Assembly (NCBI RefSeq): GCF_003966955.1
Contig: NZ_AP019367.1
Coordinates: 496,001-560,000 of the forward strand
DNA length: 64,000 nucleotides
Source of the DNA: Parolsenella catena
GTDB lineage: Bacteria > Actinomycetota > Coriobacteriia > Coriobacteriales > Atopobiaceae
Reading direction: 5' to 3'
Notes under the pieces: model-generated
Told to the model about the DNA's origin: nothing
The model's input: the letters and a program-made list of their open reading frames with translations, nothing else
The model's database searches: none
Program-made: the position numbers and the translations under genes
Part shown: positions 30,682-39,700 of the stretch, piece by piece
Position numbering within the stretch: the stretch's first letter is position 1
Layout of the letters: the number at the start of each line of letters is the position of its first letter

Positions 30682-32349
30682 TCAGAGGGAGTCGACGATC
30701 GCCTGGGCCACGCGCAGGCCGTCGGTGGCGGCGCTCATGATGCCGCCCGCGTATCCCGCGCCCTCGCCGGTGGGGTAGAGGCCCGCGTGACTCACGCTCT
30801 GCAGGTCTGCCCCACGCGTGACGCGCACCGGCGAGCTCGAGCGGCTCTCGACACCCGTGAGCACGGCCTCGGCGTCGTCGAACCCTCGCAGGTGGCGGGC
30901 CATGTCGGGGATGGCGGCGCGCAGCGTCTCGGCCACGTAGGGCGGCAGACACCCCTCGACAGATCCCCAGGCCACGCCGCGCGGGTACGTGGGCTCTACG
31001 CGCCCGCCCGTGCTCGACGGCTGGTGGGCGAGGAAGTCTCCCACGAGCTGCGCGGGCGCCACATAGGCCCCGCCGCCCAGCTCGAACGCCGCCCGTTCGC
31101 AGGCGCGCTGCAGCTCGATGCCGGCAAGCGGGTCGTCCCCGGGCAGGTCGCTCGGCAAGACGTTGGCGAGAAGGCCGGAGTTGGCGTTCGTGCCGGCGCG
31201 CGCCGCGAGGCTCATGCCGTTCGTGACCACGCCGCCCTCCTCGCTCGCCGCCGCCACCACGTAGCCGCCCGGGCACATGCAGAACGAGTAGGCGGAGCGG
31301 CCGTTTGGCAGGTGGCTCACGAGCTTGTAGGGGGCAGCGCCCAGCGCCGGGTGGCCGGCGGACGGTCCGTACTGGGCGCGGTCCACGTCTGCCTGCAGGT
31401 GCTCGATGCGCACGCCCATCGCAAATGTCTTGCGCTCGAGCGTGACGCCGAGCTCGCGCAGCAGCTCGAACACGTCCCGGGCGGAGTGGCCGCACGCGAG
31501 CACGAGCCTGCTGCACGCAAGGCGCTCCTGGACGAGAAGGCCGCCCTCCTCGCGTCGCTCGAGCACCACGGCGCTCACGCGCGGCGCCGTGGTGCCCCCC
31601 GTGACCTCGATGCCCGTGAGCCTCGTGCGGAAGCGCACCTCGCCGCCGAGCTCGGTGATGCGCGCGCAGATGTGGTCCACGACGCCGGGCAAGACGTCCG
31701 AGCCGATGTGGGGCTTGGCGTCCCACGCGATGTCCTCGGCCGCGCCGGCCTCGACGAACGTGTCGAGCACGAGGCGGTGCAGCGGGCTCTTCGTGCCGGT
31801 GGTGAGCTTGCCGTCCGAGAACGTGCCGGCCCCTCCCGCACCGAACTGGATGTTGCTCTCGACGTCGAGCTCGCCCGTCTCGTTGAAGCGCGCCACGGCC
31901 CGGCTGCGGTGATGGGCGTCGTCTCCGCGCTCGACGAGCAGCGGCTCGAGGCCGGCGTTGGCGAGTGCCAGCGCGCAGAAGAGTCCCGCGCAGCCCGCGC
32001 CCACGACGACGGGACGGCTTGCGGGCGCATGGTTTGTGCGGCTGGGCAGCGTGGGCGTGGAGGCCACGACCTGGCGGATGCCGCGGCCGTCCTTGCGGCG
32101 GGCGAGGCGCGCGAGAAGCGCCCGCTCGGCGTTCGCGCCCCCTCGCAGCGTGACGCGCGCGGTGCACGTGAGGTGCACGTCGCTCTTCTTGCGCGCGTCG
32201 ATGGAGCGACGGCGAAGCTCCACGCCCGTGACGTCGTCCGGCGCGGCGTGGAGGCGCCGCAGGACCGCCCGGCGCAGGGCGCGTCGCTCGGCCTCGGGCG
32301 TGCCGTCGAGCTTGTCGAGCGAGAGCTTGAGGTTGGAGATCTCGATCAC
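30682..32349 (-). CDS. FAD-dependent oxidoreductase (NAD(P)/FAD-type)
   Basis: A 555-residue flavoprotein; GTG start overlaps the stop of the upstream gene. The N-terminal 100 residues form a small alpha/beta domain; then VVVGAGCAGLFCALALANAGLEPLLVERG (about 113-141) is the FAD Rossmann fold, with GKLTTGTKSPLHRL and the closing GLYPTGEGAGYAGGIMSAATDGLRVAQAI. This is the uncharacterised YccK/NAD(FAD)-utilising dehydrogenase family common in anaerobes. It is the last gene of the mrp operon. Substrate unknown. Confidence 0.8.
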   Translation of the reverse strand: MIEISNLKLSLDKLDGTPEAERRALRRAVLRRLHAAPDDVTGVELRRRSIDARKKSDVHLTCTARVTLRGGANAERALLARLARRKDGRGIRQVVASTPTLPSRTNHAPASRPVVVGAGCAGLFCALALANAGLEPLLVERGDDAHHRSRAVARFNETGELDVESNIQFGAGGAGTFSDGKLTTGTKSPLHRLVLDTFVEAGAAEDIAWDAKPHIGSDVLPGVVDHICARITELGGEVRFRTRLTGIEVTGGTTAPRVSAVVLERREEGGLLVQERLACSRLVLACGHSARDVFELLRELGVTLERKTFAMGVRIEHLQADVDRAQYGPSAGHPALGAAPYKLVSHLPNGRSAYSFCMCPGGYVVAAASEEGGVVTNGMSLAARAGTNANSGLLANVLPSDLPGDDPLAGIELQRACERAAFELGGGAYVAPAQLVGDFLAHQPSSTGGRVEPTYPRGVAWGSVEGCLPPYVAETLRAAIPDMARHLRGFDDAEAVLTGVESRSSSPVRVTRGADLQSVSHAGLYPTGEGAGYAGGIMSAATDGLRVAQAIVDSL

Positions 32350-33722
32350 GAGAGGGTCCTTTCGGGAGAGGACGGGGCGTCCTTGCGCGGCGTCGGCGCG
32401 CCTGCGCGGGCTGCTCGGGCGTCCTTGCTCGGCGCCGTCGCGTTTGCGTGGGCCGTCGCTGCGTGGCGTGCGGCGGACGCTCCGCAGGTCATGCCGCTTG
32501 CCCAGGCCCAGGCGAGGTTGTAGCCGCCGCAGGCGCCGTCAACGTCGAGCGCCTCGCCGCATGCGAACAGGCCGTCATGCCCGCGGGCGGCGAGCGTGCG
32601 CGCGTCGAGCGCGGCCACGTCGATGCCGCCGCGCGTGACCTGGGCGTGCGCGGTGTCCGCCAAGCCCTCCACCCGGAAGGGCAGCCCCTTCACGAGCGGG
32701 GCCACGCGCCAGGCGAGTCCGCCCGCCTGCGCGCCGCCGGCAAGGCCGACGAGCGCCTCGGCGGTCGCGGGGTCGAGGATGCCGTCGAGCGCGTGGGCGT
32801 CTCCGGGACGGTCCGCGACGAGCTTGTCGACCTCCCAGGCGTCCACCTCTGGGGCGAGGTCGAGCTCGATGGCGTCCCCGGGCCGGACGTGCCTCGAGAG
32901 GTTGAACGAGACGATGCCGGACAGCCCATACTCGCGGAAGAGCACCTCGCCGGCCTCGCGCATGACCACGCGGCCCGCCCGCGTGAGCGTGGCCACGCAG
33001 TGCGCGCGCCGGCCGCTCAGGCGCTCGAGAAGGCCCGGGGCCGGCGCCGTGGCGGCCACGCCGCACAGCACGGGGGAGTCGGGGACCAGCGCAAGGCCGA
33101 GCGCGTCCGCCACGGCGCCGCTCGCCCCGCCGCTCGCGATGACGAGCGTGGCGGCGTCGAGCTCGCGCTCCTCGCCGTCCCACGTCTGGGATAGGCGGAC
33201 GTGCCAGCCGCTGCGCTGCCGCGTGGCGCCAATGGCCTCGCGGCCGCACGCGAGCGCGGCGCCCGCACGCCTCGCGCGCGCGAGCAGGACGTTTCTCACG
33301 CTCGCGGCCTGGCGGCTGCGCGGGTAGAGCCTGCCGTCCTCCTCGGCCCATGACAGGCCGCAGCCTCGCCAGAAGCCCAGGATGCGCTCGAGCGCCACGC
33401 CGGGCTCGCCCATGGAGGCGGCCACGAACTCGGGGTGGTTGTAGTTGTTCGCCGCGAGGTCGGCGTTGCAGAAGTTGCAGCGGCCGTTGCCCGTGGCAAG
33501 GATCGTGCGGCCGCACTCGAGCGAGCGCTCGAGCACGAGGACGCTCGCGCCGGCCTCGGCGGCCGTGACGGCGCACGCGAGCCCCGCCGCGCCGCCGCCG
33601 ACGACGCACACGTCCGCGCGCGCCGGCAGCGCGGTGGCCGCGGCCATGCGCTCGAGCTGCTCGCGCTCGCGTGCCCGCGACCCGCCGCGCTGCTGGGCCT
33701 GCCTCTTGCGGCCGCCCGCCAC
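32346..33722 (-). CDS. HI0933/BaiN-like flavoprotein
   Basis: A 458-residue flavoprotein; GTG 33722 begins 2 bases after the mrp stop, and ATG at residue 26 is an alternative. VCVVGGGAAGLACAVTAAEAG is the FAD-binding loop, GRTILATGNGRCNFCNADL the hallmark of the HI0933 family, and GLFACGEALDVDGACGGYNLAWAWASG the C-terminal FAD motif. Members such as BaiN are proposed to reduce steroid or enoate substrates, but most are uncharacterised. Coupled to both neighbours. Confidence 0.8.
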   Translation of the reverse strand: MAGGRKRQAQQRGGSRAREREQLERMAAATALPARADVCVVGGGAAGLACAVTAAEAGASVLVLERSLECGRTILATGNGRCNFCNADLAANNYNHPEFVAASMGEPGVALERILGFWRGCGLSWAEEDGRLYPRSRQAASVRNVLLARARRAGAALACGREAIGATRQRSGWHVRLSQTWDGEERELDAATLVIASGGASGAVADALGLALVPDSPVLCGVAATAPAPGLLERLSGRRAHCVATLTRAGRVVMREAGEVLFREYGLSGIVSFNLSRHVRPGDAIELDLAPEVDAWEVDKLVADRPGDAHALDGILDPATAEALVGLAGGAQAGGLAWRVAPLVKGLPFRVEGLADTAHAQVTRGGIDVAALDARTLAARGHDGLFACGEALDVDGACGGYNLAWAWASGMTCGASAARHAATAHANATAPSKDARAARAGAPTPRKDAPSSPERTLS

Positions 33723-33723
33723 G

Positions 33724-34653
33724 CTAGACCTCGCGCGGGGTGACGTCGACGGTGCCGTCGCTCTCCTCGGCGGCCTTCTTGGCCTTGTAGGCGGCAGCCG
33801 CGGCGGCGGCGCGCTCGGCCATCGTGGGCTCTGGGCCCTGGGGCTCCTGCTGCTCCACCTCGAGCTCGGGCAGGTCGAGGGCAAGCGCCACGGCGTCGGG
33901 CAGCAGGCCCTCGGGAAGGTCGTCCTCGAACGTGCCCTTGTCGCACGCGGCGGCGATGGCCGGGTCGATGGGCAGCGTGCCCAGGACGGGCAGGCCGTAG
34001 CCGGCGGCCACCTCGGCGAGCTTGCTCTCGCCAAAGACGTGGATGTGCTCGCCGCAGTGCGGGCACACGGCGTAGCTCATGTTCTCCACGAGGCCCAGCA
34101 CCGGGATCTGCATCTGGGCGGCCATGTTCACGGCCTTGCCCACGATCATGCTCACGAGGTCCTGCGGGCTCGTGACGATGACGATCCCCTCGATGGGCAG
34201 GCTCTGGAACACGGTGAGCGCCACGTCGCCCGTTCCGGGAGGCATGTCGACGAGCATGTAGTCGATGTCGCCCCAGGCGGTGTCGCCCCAGAACTGGCGG
34301 ATGGCGCCGCCCAGCACGGGACCGCGCCACAGCACGGGCTGCGTCTCGTCTGCCAGGACGAGGTTGGCGCTCATGACCTTGATGCCGTGCTTGGACTCCA
34401 CGGGGATGAGATGCTCGTCGGCCGCGGTGGCGTGGGCGTCTGCCATGCCGAACATGTGGGGGATGGACGGACCGGTGATATCCGCGTCCAGGATGCCGAC
34501 GCTCTTGCCGGCGCGGTTGAGCTCGCGAGCGAGGATGCCCGTGACGAGCGACTTGCCCACGCCGCCCTTGCCGGACACGACGCCGATGAGGTGATGCACG
34601 CGCGACAGCTCGCCCAGTTCGAACTGGGGGATGCCGCTGCTCTGGTCTGCCAT
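33724..34653 (-). CDS. mrp: Mrp/NBP35-type P-loop ATPase (Fe-S carrier)
   Basis: A 309-residue protein; ATG 34653. Deviant Walker A GKGGVGKS (residues 28-35), the SPQDLVSMIV switch, DMPPGTGD and the C-terminal CPHC pair (YAVCPHCGEHI) identify an Mrp/ApbC Fe-S cluster carrier. It transfers 4Fe-4S clusters to apo-proteins. It leads a three-gene operon with two flavoproteins; the C-terminal 60 residues are an acidic, alanine-rich extension. First gene of the operon, with the promoter upstream of 34653. Confidence 0.88.
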   Translation of the reverse strand: MADQSSGIPQFELGELSRVHHLIGVVSGKGGVGKSLVTGILARELNRAGKSVGILDADITGPSIPHMFGMADAHATAADEHLIPVESKHGIKVMSANLVLADETQPVLWRGPVLGGAIRQFWGDTAWGDIDYMLVDMPPGTGDVALTVFQSLPIEGIVIVTSPQDLVSMIVGKAVNMAAQMQIPVLGLVENMSYAVCPHCGEHIHVFGESKLAEVAAGYGLPVLGTLPIDPAIAAACDKGTFEDDLPEGLLPDAVALALDLPELEVEQQEPQGPEPTMAERAAAAAAAYKAKKAAEESDGTVDVTPREV

Positions 34654-35253
34654 GTTCTCTCCGATCACATATATGTGTGACGGCCGCCGCGTATTCCCGC
34701 GCCGCGGCCGTGCGTTCGCATGCCTCATTCTACCCGCGCGCCGGCCAGCCGCCATTCTCGGCCGCGTTTTGGGCGCCGGCCTCTCGCGCGCCGTGCGCTC
34801 GCGGGGCGATATTGCACGCCGCTCGCATTGGTGGGGCGATTCTGCACGCCGCTCGCATCGGTGGGGCGATTTTGCACGCTCGGGAGGCTTCTGGCGTGCA
34901 ATATCGCTCCGTCAACGTTTGGAGCGTTCAGAAACGCTATGCGAATGGCCGGGATCGGCCGCGCCTGGCCGCGAGCGGCTGCGAACGTGCGGAAGCACGC
35001 CGTGTGCGAGAAAAGTTGACCGCCCAACTCTGTACAACTCGCGGTCTACGTGGGCAAACGTTCGCAATTGCTTACTTGGGAAGCCTGTGGAGACGGCCCG
35101 TTCGCGCTATCATGGGGCCGTCTGTGGAAGCGTCTGCCCGTCCGGGCGGCGCAACCCATAAGGGACGCCGTGGCGCCGGGGAAAGCGCCGTGGCACGCAT
35201 GTGCGGGCGCGCAGGGGTGCGCGTCGGCATCTACGCAAACAGAAAGGAGAGGC
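34654..35253. other. intergenic region with repeat array, no gene
   Basis: 600 bp between divergent mrp and the NifU-like gene. The core is FFFRR array 1 (34803-34937). The right half is GC-rich with no convincing frame; the ribosome-binding site AGAAAGGAGAGGC marks the next start. Promoters for both divergent genes must lie here but are not clear. Confidence 0.55.
34803..34937. repeat. FFFRR 30-bp unit array, copy 1
   Basis: Three direct 30-bp units begin at 34803, 34833 and 34863 (core GGCGATnTTGCACGC). Two inverted units follow in the same 30-bp register at 34893 (GGCGTGCAATATCGC) and 34923 (AGCGTTCAGAAACGC). The first inverted arm is a perfect complement of unit 1. Same layout as copies 2 and 3. 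Confidence 0.85.
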
Positions 35254-35988
35254 ATGCAGTATTCACAGGAAGTGGAGAACATGTGCCCCGTCGCCAAGGG
35301 TGCCTACCACGGCCCCGCGCCCATCCCCGAGGAGGGCAAGTGGGTCCAGGCCAAGGAGATCTCTGACATCTCCGGCCTCACGCACGGTGTGGGCTGGTGC
35401 GCCCCGCAGCAGGGTGCCTGCAAGCTGACGCTCAACGTCAAGGAGGGTGTCATCGAGGAGGCCCTCGTCGAGACGATCGGCTGCTCCGGCATGACCCACT
35501 CCGCCGCCATGGCTTCCGAGATCCTTCCCGGCAAGACCATCCTTGAGGCCCTCAACACCGACCTCGTCTGCGATGCCATCAACGTCGCCATGCGCGAGAT
35601 CTTCCTGCAGATCGTCTACGGTCGCAGCCAGACCGCGTTCTCCGAGGGCGGTCTGCCCGTCGGCGCCTCCCTCGACGACCTCGGCAAGGGCCTTCGCTCC
35701 CAGGTCGGCACCATGTTCGGCACCAAGGCCAAGGGCGCTCGTTACCTCGAGCTCGCCCAGGGTTACGTCACCCGCATGGCGCTCAACGACAAGAACGAGA
35801 TCATCGCGTTCGAGTTCCTGAACCTCGGCAAGTTCACCGACGCCCTCAAGGCTGGCAAGTCCGCTGAGGACGCCATCGCCGGCGCCATGGGCCACTACGG
35901 CCAGTGGGACAACGCCGCCAAGTACATCGATCCGCGCACTGACGAGGAGACCCACTCCGTCGCCAGCACGTTCCCGGTTCACGAGTAG
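35254..35988 (+). CDS. NifU-like iron-sulfur cluster assembly scaffold paired with GGGtGRT protein
   Basis: A 244-residue protein; ATG 35254 after AGAAAGGAGAGGC. Cysteines in GWCAPQQGAC and in ETIGCSGMTHSAAM sit where IscU/NifU scaffolds hold cluster ligands, and ILPGKTILEALNTDLVCDAIN resembles the following helix. It ends well beyond classic IscU length, with an extra C-terminal domain (LELAQGYVTRMALNDKNEI). It is followed after 18 bp by the GGGtGRT gene, an arrangement conserved in anaerobes. Precise function unknown. Confidence 0.75.
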   Translation: MQYSQEVENMCPVAKGAYHGPAPIPEEGKWVQAKEISDISGLTHGVGWCAPQQGACKLTLNVKEGVIEEALVETIGCSGMTHSAAMASEILPGKTILEALNTDLVCDAINVAMREIFLQIVYGRSQTAFSEGGLPVGASLDDLGKGLRSQVGTMFGTKAKGARYLELAQGYVTRMALNDKNEIIAFEFLNLGKFTDALKAGKSAEDAIAGAMGHYGQWDNAAKYIDPRTDEETHSVASTFPVHE

Positions 35989-36006
35989 AAAGGGAGGGAT
36001 ATAACC

Positions 36007-37011
36007 ATGGCTGTTACGTTCGAAGGTTACGAGCGCCGCGTTGAGAAGATCAACAAGTGCCTCGCCGACAGCGGCATCGCCTCCCTCGAGGAGGCCCTGC
36101 AGATCTGCACCGACAAGGGCTTCAACCCGCGTGAGATCGTCCACAACACGCAGTCCATCGCCTTCCAGAACGCCGAGTGGGCCTACACCCTGGGCTGCGC
36201 CCTGGCTGTCAAGCGCGGCGTCAAGTCCGCTTCCGAGGCCGCTTCCGTGATCGGCGAGGGCATCCAGGCCTTCACCGTCCCCGGTTCCGTCGCTGAGGAC
36301 CGCAAGGTCGGTCTCGGCCACGGCAACCTCGGCGCCATGCTGCTCTCCGACGACACCGAGTGCTTCGCGTTCCTCGCCGGCCACGAGTCCTTCGCCGCCG
36401 CTGAGGGCGCCATCGGCCTGGCCCTCAACGCCAACAAGGCCCGTCAGAAGCCGCTCCGCGTCATCCTGAACGGCCTTGGCAAGGACGCCGCCCAGATCAT
36501 CGCCCGCATCAACGGCTTCACCTACGTGAAGACGCAGTTCGACTACTACACGGGCGAGCTCAAGGTTGTCGAGACCATCCCGTACTCCGATGGCCCGCGT
36601 GCCGCCGTCAACTGCTACGGCGCCGATGACGTCCGCGAGGGCGTTGCCATCATGTGGCACGAGAACGTCGACATCTCGATCACCGGTAACTCCACCAACC
36701 CGACGCGCTTCCAGCACCCCGTTGCTGGCACCTACAAGAAGGAGCGCCTCGAGGCTGGCAAGAAGTACTTCTCCGTCGCTTCTGGTGGCGGCACTGGTCG
36801 TACCCTGCACCCGGACAACATGGGCGCCGGCCCCGCCTCCTACGGCATGACCGACACCATGGGCCGCATGCACTCCGACGCCCAGTTCGCCGGCTCCTCC
36901 TCCGTGCCTGCGCACGTCGACATGATGGGTCTCATCGGCATGGGCAACAACCCCATGGTCGGTGCCACCGTCGCCTGCGCCGTCGCCGTGAACGCCGCGC
37001 TGAACGCGTAG
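36007..37011 (+). CDS. GGGtGRT protein
   Basis: A 334-residue protein that carries the family signature ASGGGTGRTLHPDNMGAGPA (about residues 259-278). It also has HGNLGAMLLSDDTECFAFLAGHESFAAAEGA and GMGNNPMVGATVACAVA. The family is common in Clostridia and Coriobacteriia and named only by its motif. Conserved histidines and glycine-rich loops suggest a nucleotide- or cofactor-binding enzyme (inference). Codon use is strongly biased to preferred codons, suggesting high expression. Confidence 0.85.
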   Translation: MAVTFEGYERRVEKINKCLADSGIASLEEALQICTDKGFNPREIVHNTQSIAFQNAEWAYTLGCALAVKRGVKSASEAASVIGEGIQAFTVPGSVAEDRKVGLGHGNLGAMLLSDDTECFAFLAGHESFAAAEGAIGLALNANKARQKPLRVILNGLGKDAAQIIARINGFTYVKTQFDYYTGELKVVETIPYSDGPRAAVNCYGADDVREGVAIMWHENVDISITGNSTNPTRFQHPVAGTYKKERLEAGKKYFSVASGGGTGRTLHPDNMGAGPASYGMTDTMGRMHSDAQFAGSSSVPAHVDMMGLIGMGNNPMVGATVACAVAVNAALNA

Positions 37012-37060
37012 GGACAACCTTACAGAATCATTCTCGTGCTAGGTTTCTGGCGTGAGATGA

Positions 37061-37101
37061 GACCGCTGCTCGGGCTTCTCGGGCAGCGGTTTTCTTTTTT
37101 T
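37061..37101 (+). terminator. terminator after GGGtGRT gene
   Basis: CCGCTGC (37063-37069) pairs with GCAGCGG (37083-37089), followed by TTTTCTTTTTTTC. Ends the two-gene operon. Confidence 0.9.
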
Positions 37102-37262
37102 CTGAACTTGGCAAACGGTAGCAAATTTGTCGTGGATGGTAGTTCTCGCGCGGTGTACCCTAGGCAGCGCCCAAGCGGCACCCCGTTGCAACGCGGTATC
37201 TACACCACAGGGCACGCCTTACATAAGGCGCGTCTGCAAGGAAAAGGGAAGCGATTCGAACC

Positions 37263-38540
37263 ATGTTCGAAACCGAACTGCCGTATGACCACAAGACGAT
37301 GACCATTCGTCTCGAGGACAAGAACTTCGCCGGCCTCATGCAGGGCCACCAGAATGACTTCAAGCCGTCCGAGAGCCAGGAGCAGCTCGTCGAGGACTCC
37401 CTCGACAACCCCTACGGCTCCCCCAAGCTCGAGGAGCTTTGCGCGGGCAAGCGTGACATCGTCATCATCAGCTCCGACCACACGCGTCCCGTGCCCTCGC
37501 GCGTGACGATGCCCATCCTGCTTCGCCGCATCCACGCCGCGGCGCCTGAGGCACGCGTGCGCATCCTCGTGGCCACGGGCATGCACCGTCCCTCCACGCA
37601 CGAGGAGCTCGTCAACAAGTACGGCGAGGACATCGTCGCCAACGAGGAGATCGTCATGCACGTTGCCACCGACGACAGCATGATGGAGAAGATCGGCACG
37701 CTGCCCTCCGGTGGCGAGTGCATCATCAACAAGGTCGCGGCCGATGCCGACCTGCTGCTTGCGGAGGGCTTCATCGAGCCGCACTTCTTCGCGGGCTTCT
37801 CGGGCAGCCGCAAGTCCGTGCTGCCGGGCGTGGCCAGCTACAAGACGATCATGTACAACCACAACGGTCAGTTCGTGAACGACTCTCACTCCCGTGCCGG
37901 CAACCTGTGCCACAACCACATCAGCGAGGATATGTTCGCCGCCGCCGAGATGGCGCACCTCGCCTTCGTGCTCAACGTGGTGCTTAACGGCAAGCATGAG
38001 GTCATCGGCTCGTTTGCCGGCGACATCCACGAGGCCCACGAGGCCGGCTGCGACTTTGTGAGGAAGCTTGCCGGCGTGGAGCCCGTGGCGTGCGACATCG
38101 CCGTGACCACGAACGGCGGCTACCCGCTTGACCAGAACATCTACCAGGCCGTGAAGGGCATGTGCGCCGCCGAGGCCACGCTTCCCGAGGGTGGCGTGAT
38201 CATCGACGTGGCCGGCTGCGCGGACGGTCACGGCGGCGAGGGCTTCTACAAGAACATCGCCGAGAACGACCCGGCTGAGTTTGAGCGCGCCTGCATCGAG
38301 CGCCCCAAGGACGAGACCCTGCCTGACCAGTGGACGAGCCAGATCTTTGCCCGCATCCTGGCGCATCACCCGGTCATCCTCGTCACCGACCTGTGCGACC
38401 ACCAGATGATCCGCGACATGCACATGACGCCGGTAAACACCGTGGAAGAGGCGCTTGCGCTGGCGTTCGAGATGAAGGGCGCTGACGCCAAGGTCGCCGT
38501 CATCCCGGACGGCCTGGGCGTGGTCGTTGCCCAGCACTAG
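37263..38540 (+). CDS. larA: LarA-like nickel-dependent lactate racemase
   Basis: A 425-residue protein of the LarA family: ISSDHTRPVPS (about 69-79), PHFFAGFSGSRKSVLPG (about 178-194), HNGQFVNDSHSRAGN and the C-terminal segment VAVIPDGLGVV. LarA uses a nickel pincer nucleotide to interconvert D- and L-2-hydroxyacids by hydride transfer. The cofactor genes larB, larC and larE are not in the window. Paralogues act on substrates other than lactate. The next gene, a channel, supports a hydroxyacid role. Confidence 0.82.
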   Translation: MFETELPYDHKTMTIRLEDKNFAGLMQGHQNDFKPSESQEQLVEDSLDNPYGSPKLEELCAGKRDIVIISSDHTRPVPSRVTMPILLRRIHAAAPEARVRILVATGMHRPSTHEELVNKYGEDIVANEEIVMHVATDDSMMEKIGTLPSGGECIINKVAADADLLLAEGFIEPHFFAGFSGSRKSVLPGVASYKTIMYNHNGQFVNDSHSRAGNLCHNHISEDMFAAAEMAHLAFVLNVVLNGKHEVIGSFAGDIHEAHEAGCDFVRKLAGVEPVACDIAVTTNGGYPLDQNIYQAVKGMCAAEATLPEGGVIIDVAGCADGHGGEGFYKNIAENDPAEFERACIERPKDETLPDQWTSQIFARILAHHPVILVTDLCDHQMIRDMHMTPVNTVEEALALAFEMKGADAKVAVIPDGLGVVVAQH

Positions 38541-38610
38541 CCTATGCGGCCGCGGGGGCGCGGTCTGTCGATGGGGAACAGAAGGAAGTACGTTCGAAGG
38601 AGTTTTGCAC

Positions 38611-39357
38611 GTGATCAGCAACGATCTGCTTTTCCATATGCTGTGCGAGTTTGGTAGCACGGCACTCATGATCGTCTTTGGCGTGGGTGTCCACTGCGAC
38701 ACCGTGCTCAAGGGCACGAAGTACCAGGGTTCCGGCCACATGTTCGCCATCACGACGTGGTCGTTCGGCATCTCCGTGTGCCTGTTCGTCTTTGGCGGTG
38801 CCGTGTGCATGAACCCGGCCATGGTGCTTGCGCAGTGCATCGTGGGTCTCGTCCCCTGGGCGAGCTGCATCCCCTACATGGTGGCCGACATGCTCGGTGG
38901 CTTCGCGGGCGCCTGCATCGCCTGGCTCATGTACGCCGACGAGTTCAAGGCCTCCGAGGGCGTCGTTGACCCCGTCGCGCAGCGCAACATCTTCTCGACG
39001 AACCCCACCAGTGAGGGAACCAACTACGCCCGCAACTTCTTCTGCGAGGCCATCTGCACCTTCGTGTTCATCTCCGCGATCCTTGCCGCCGCGAGCCGCG
39101 CCGGCGAGAACGTCCTCATGCTCGCCATCTGCGTCGGCCTGATCGTCTGGGCCGTCGGCATGGGCATGGGCGGTATCACGGGATTCGCCATGAACCAGGC
39201 CCGTGACCTCGGCCCACGCATGGCCTACCAGGTGCTCCCCATCGCGCACAAGGCCGACAACAACTGGAAGTACGGCCTGCTCGTTCCCGGCATCGCGCCC
39301 TTCGTGGGTGCCGCGGTGGCCGCGCTCTTCGTCCACGGCTTCCTCGGCATGTTCTAG
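38611..39357 (+). CDS. aquaporin-like (MIP) channel, LarD-like context
   Basis: A 248-residue membrane protein starting at GTG after GAAGGAG. Six membrane segments and two MIP half-helix motifs are visible: canonical NPA at 68-70 (VCMNPAMVLAQ) and an altered NQA at 195-197 (AMNQARDLGPR), where Pro is replaced by Gln. Position behind larA matches larD, a lactic-acid channel in lactobacilli. Substrate is inferred from context only. Confidence 0.78.
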   Translation: MISNDLLFHMLCEFGSTALMIVFGVGVHCDTVLKGTKYQGSGHMFAITTWSFGISVCLFVFGGAVCMNPAMVLAQCIVGLVPWASCIPYMVADMLGGFAGACIAWLMYADEFKASEGVVDPVAQRNIFSTNPTSEGTNYARNFFCEAICTFVFISAILAAASRAGENVLMLAICVGLIVWAVGMGMGGITGFAMNQARDLGPRMAYQVLPIAHKADNNWKYGLLVPGIAPFVGAAVAALFVHGFLGMF

Positions 39358-39381
39358 CGCTTGTTTGCGTGACGCTTCGTG

Positions 39382-39415
39382 GCGCCGCTACCCCTTGCGG
39401 GTGGCGGCGCTTTTT
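39382..39415 (+). terminator. terminator after the MIP channel
   Basis: GCGCCGCTACCCC-TTGC-GGGTGGCGGCGC followed by TTTTT. Confidence 0.9.
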
Positions 39416-39460
39416 GTTGCGCGCGAGGGTTGGCGCGAGGCGCGTGCGGGCTGGTGCGTG

Positions 39461-39544
39461 GCGCGTGCGGGCGGCCGGCGGGTACGTTGCGCGTGCGGGC
39501 GGCCGGCGGGTACGTTGCGCGTGCGGGCGGCCGACGGATACGTT
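39461..39544. repeat. 28-bp tandem repeat, three copies
   Basis: Units at 39461-39488, 39489-39516 and 39517-39544. The first two are identical and the third has two changes. Each begins GCGCGTGCGGGCGGCCG and ends TACGTT. A partial fourth unit precedes at 39440. It directly adjoins FFFRR array 2. Confidence 0.85.
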
Positions 39545-39547
39545 GTT

Positions 39548-39682
39548 GGGGCGTTATTGCACGCCGGTTCCATTGCTGCGGCGTTTCTGCGTGCCGGATT
39601 CATTGCCGTGGCGTTATTGCACGCTGGGGAGCCGTTGAACGTGTAATAGCGCTACGCGAGTGATGATGACGTGCATAAACGC
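39548..39682. repeat. FFFRR 30-bp unit array, copy 2
   Basis: Direct units start at 39548, 39578 and 39608 (core GGCGTTnTTGCACGC or close), inverted units at 39638 (AACGTGTAATAGCGC) and 39668 (GACGTGCATAAACGC). It ends 18 bases before the stop codon of the AbiEi/Vsr-like gene. Confidence 0.85.
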
Positions 39683-39700
39683 CACACCATTCCCGGGATG

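Larger units (their letters stand above)
39358..39700. other. intergenic repeat-rich region between channel and AbiEi/Vsr-like gene
   Basis: 343 bp. It holds the terminator at 39382, a 28-bp sequence repeated three times (39461-39544) and FFFRR array 2 (39548-39682). No gene is supported; frames here are open only because the repeat lengths preserve them. Confidence 0.65.

Noticed and set aside
34803-34937. 30-bp units suggested a small CRISPR array
   Set aside because: Units are head-to-tail with no spacers, two are inverted, and no cas genes are in the window.
35263-37017. 584-residue minus-strand frame opposite the scaffold and GGGtGRT genes
   Set aside because: Antisense shadow; residue content is valine/glycine/aspartate repeats with no domain.
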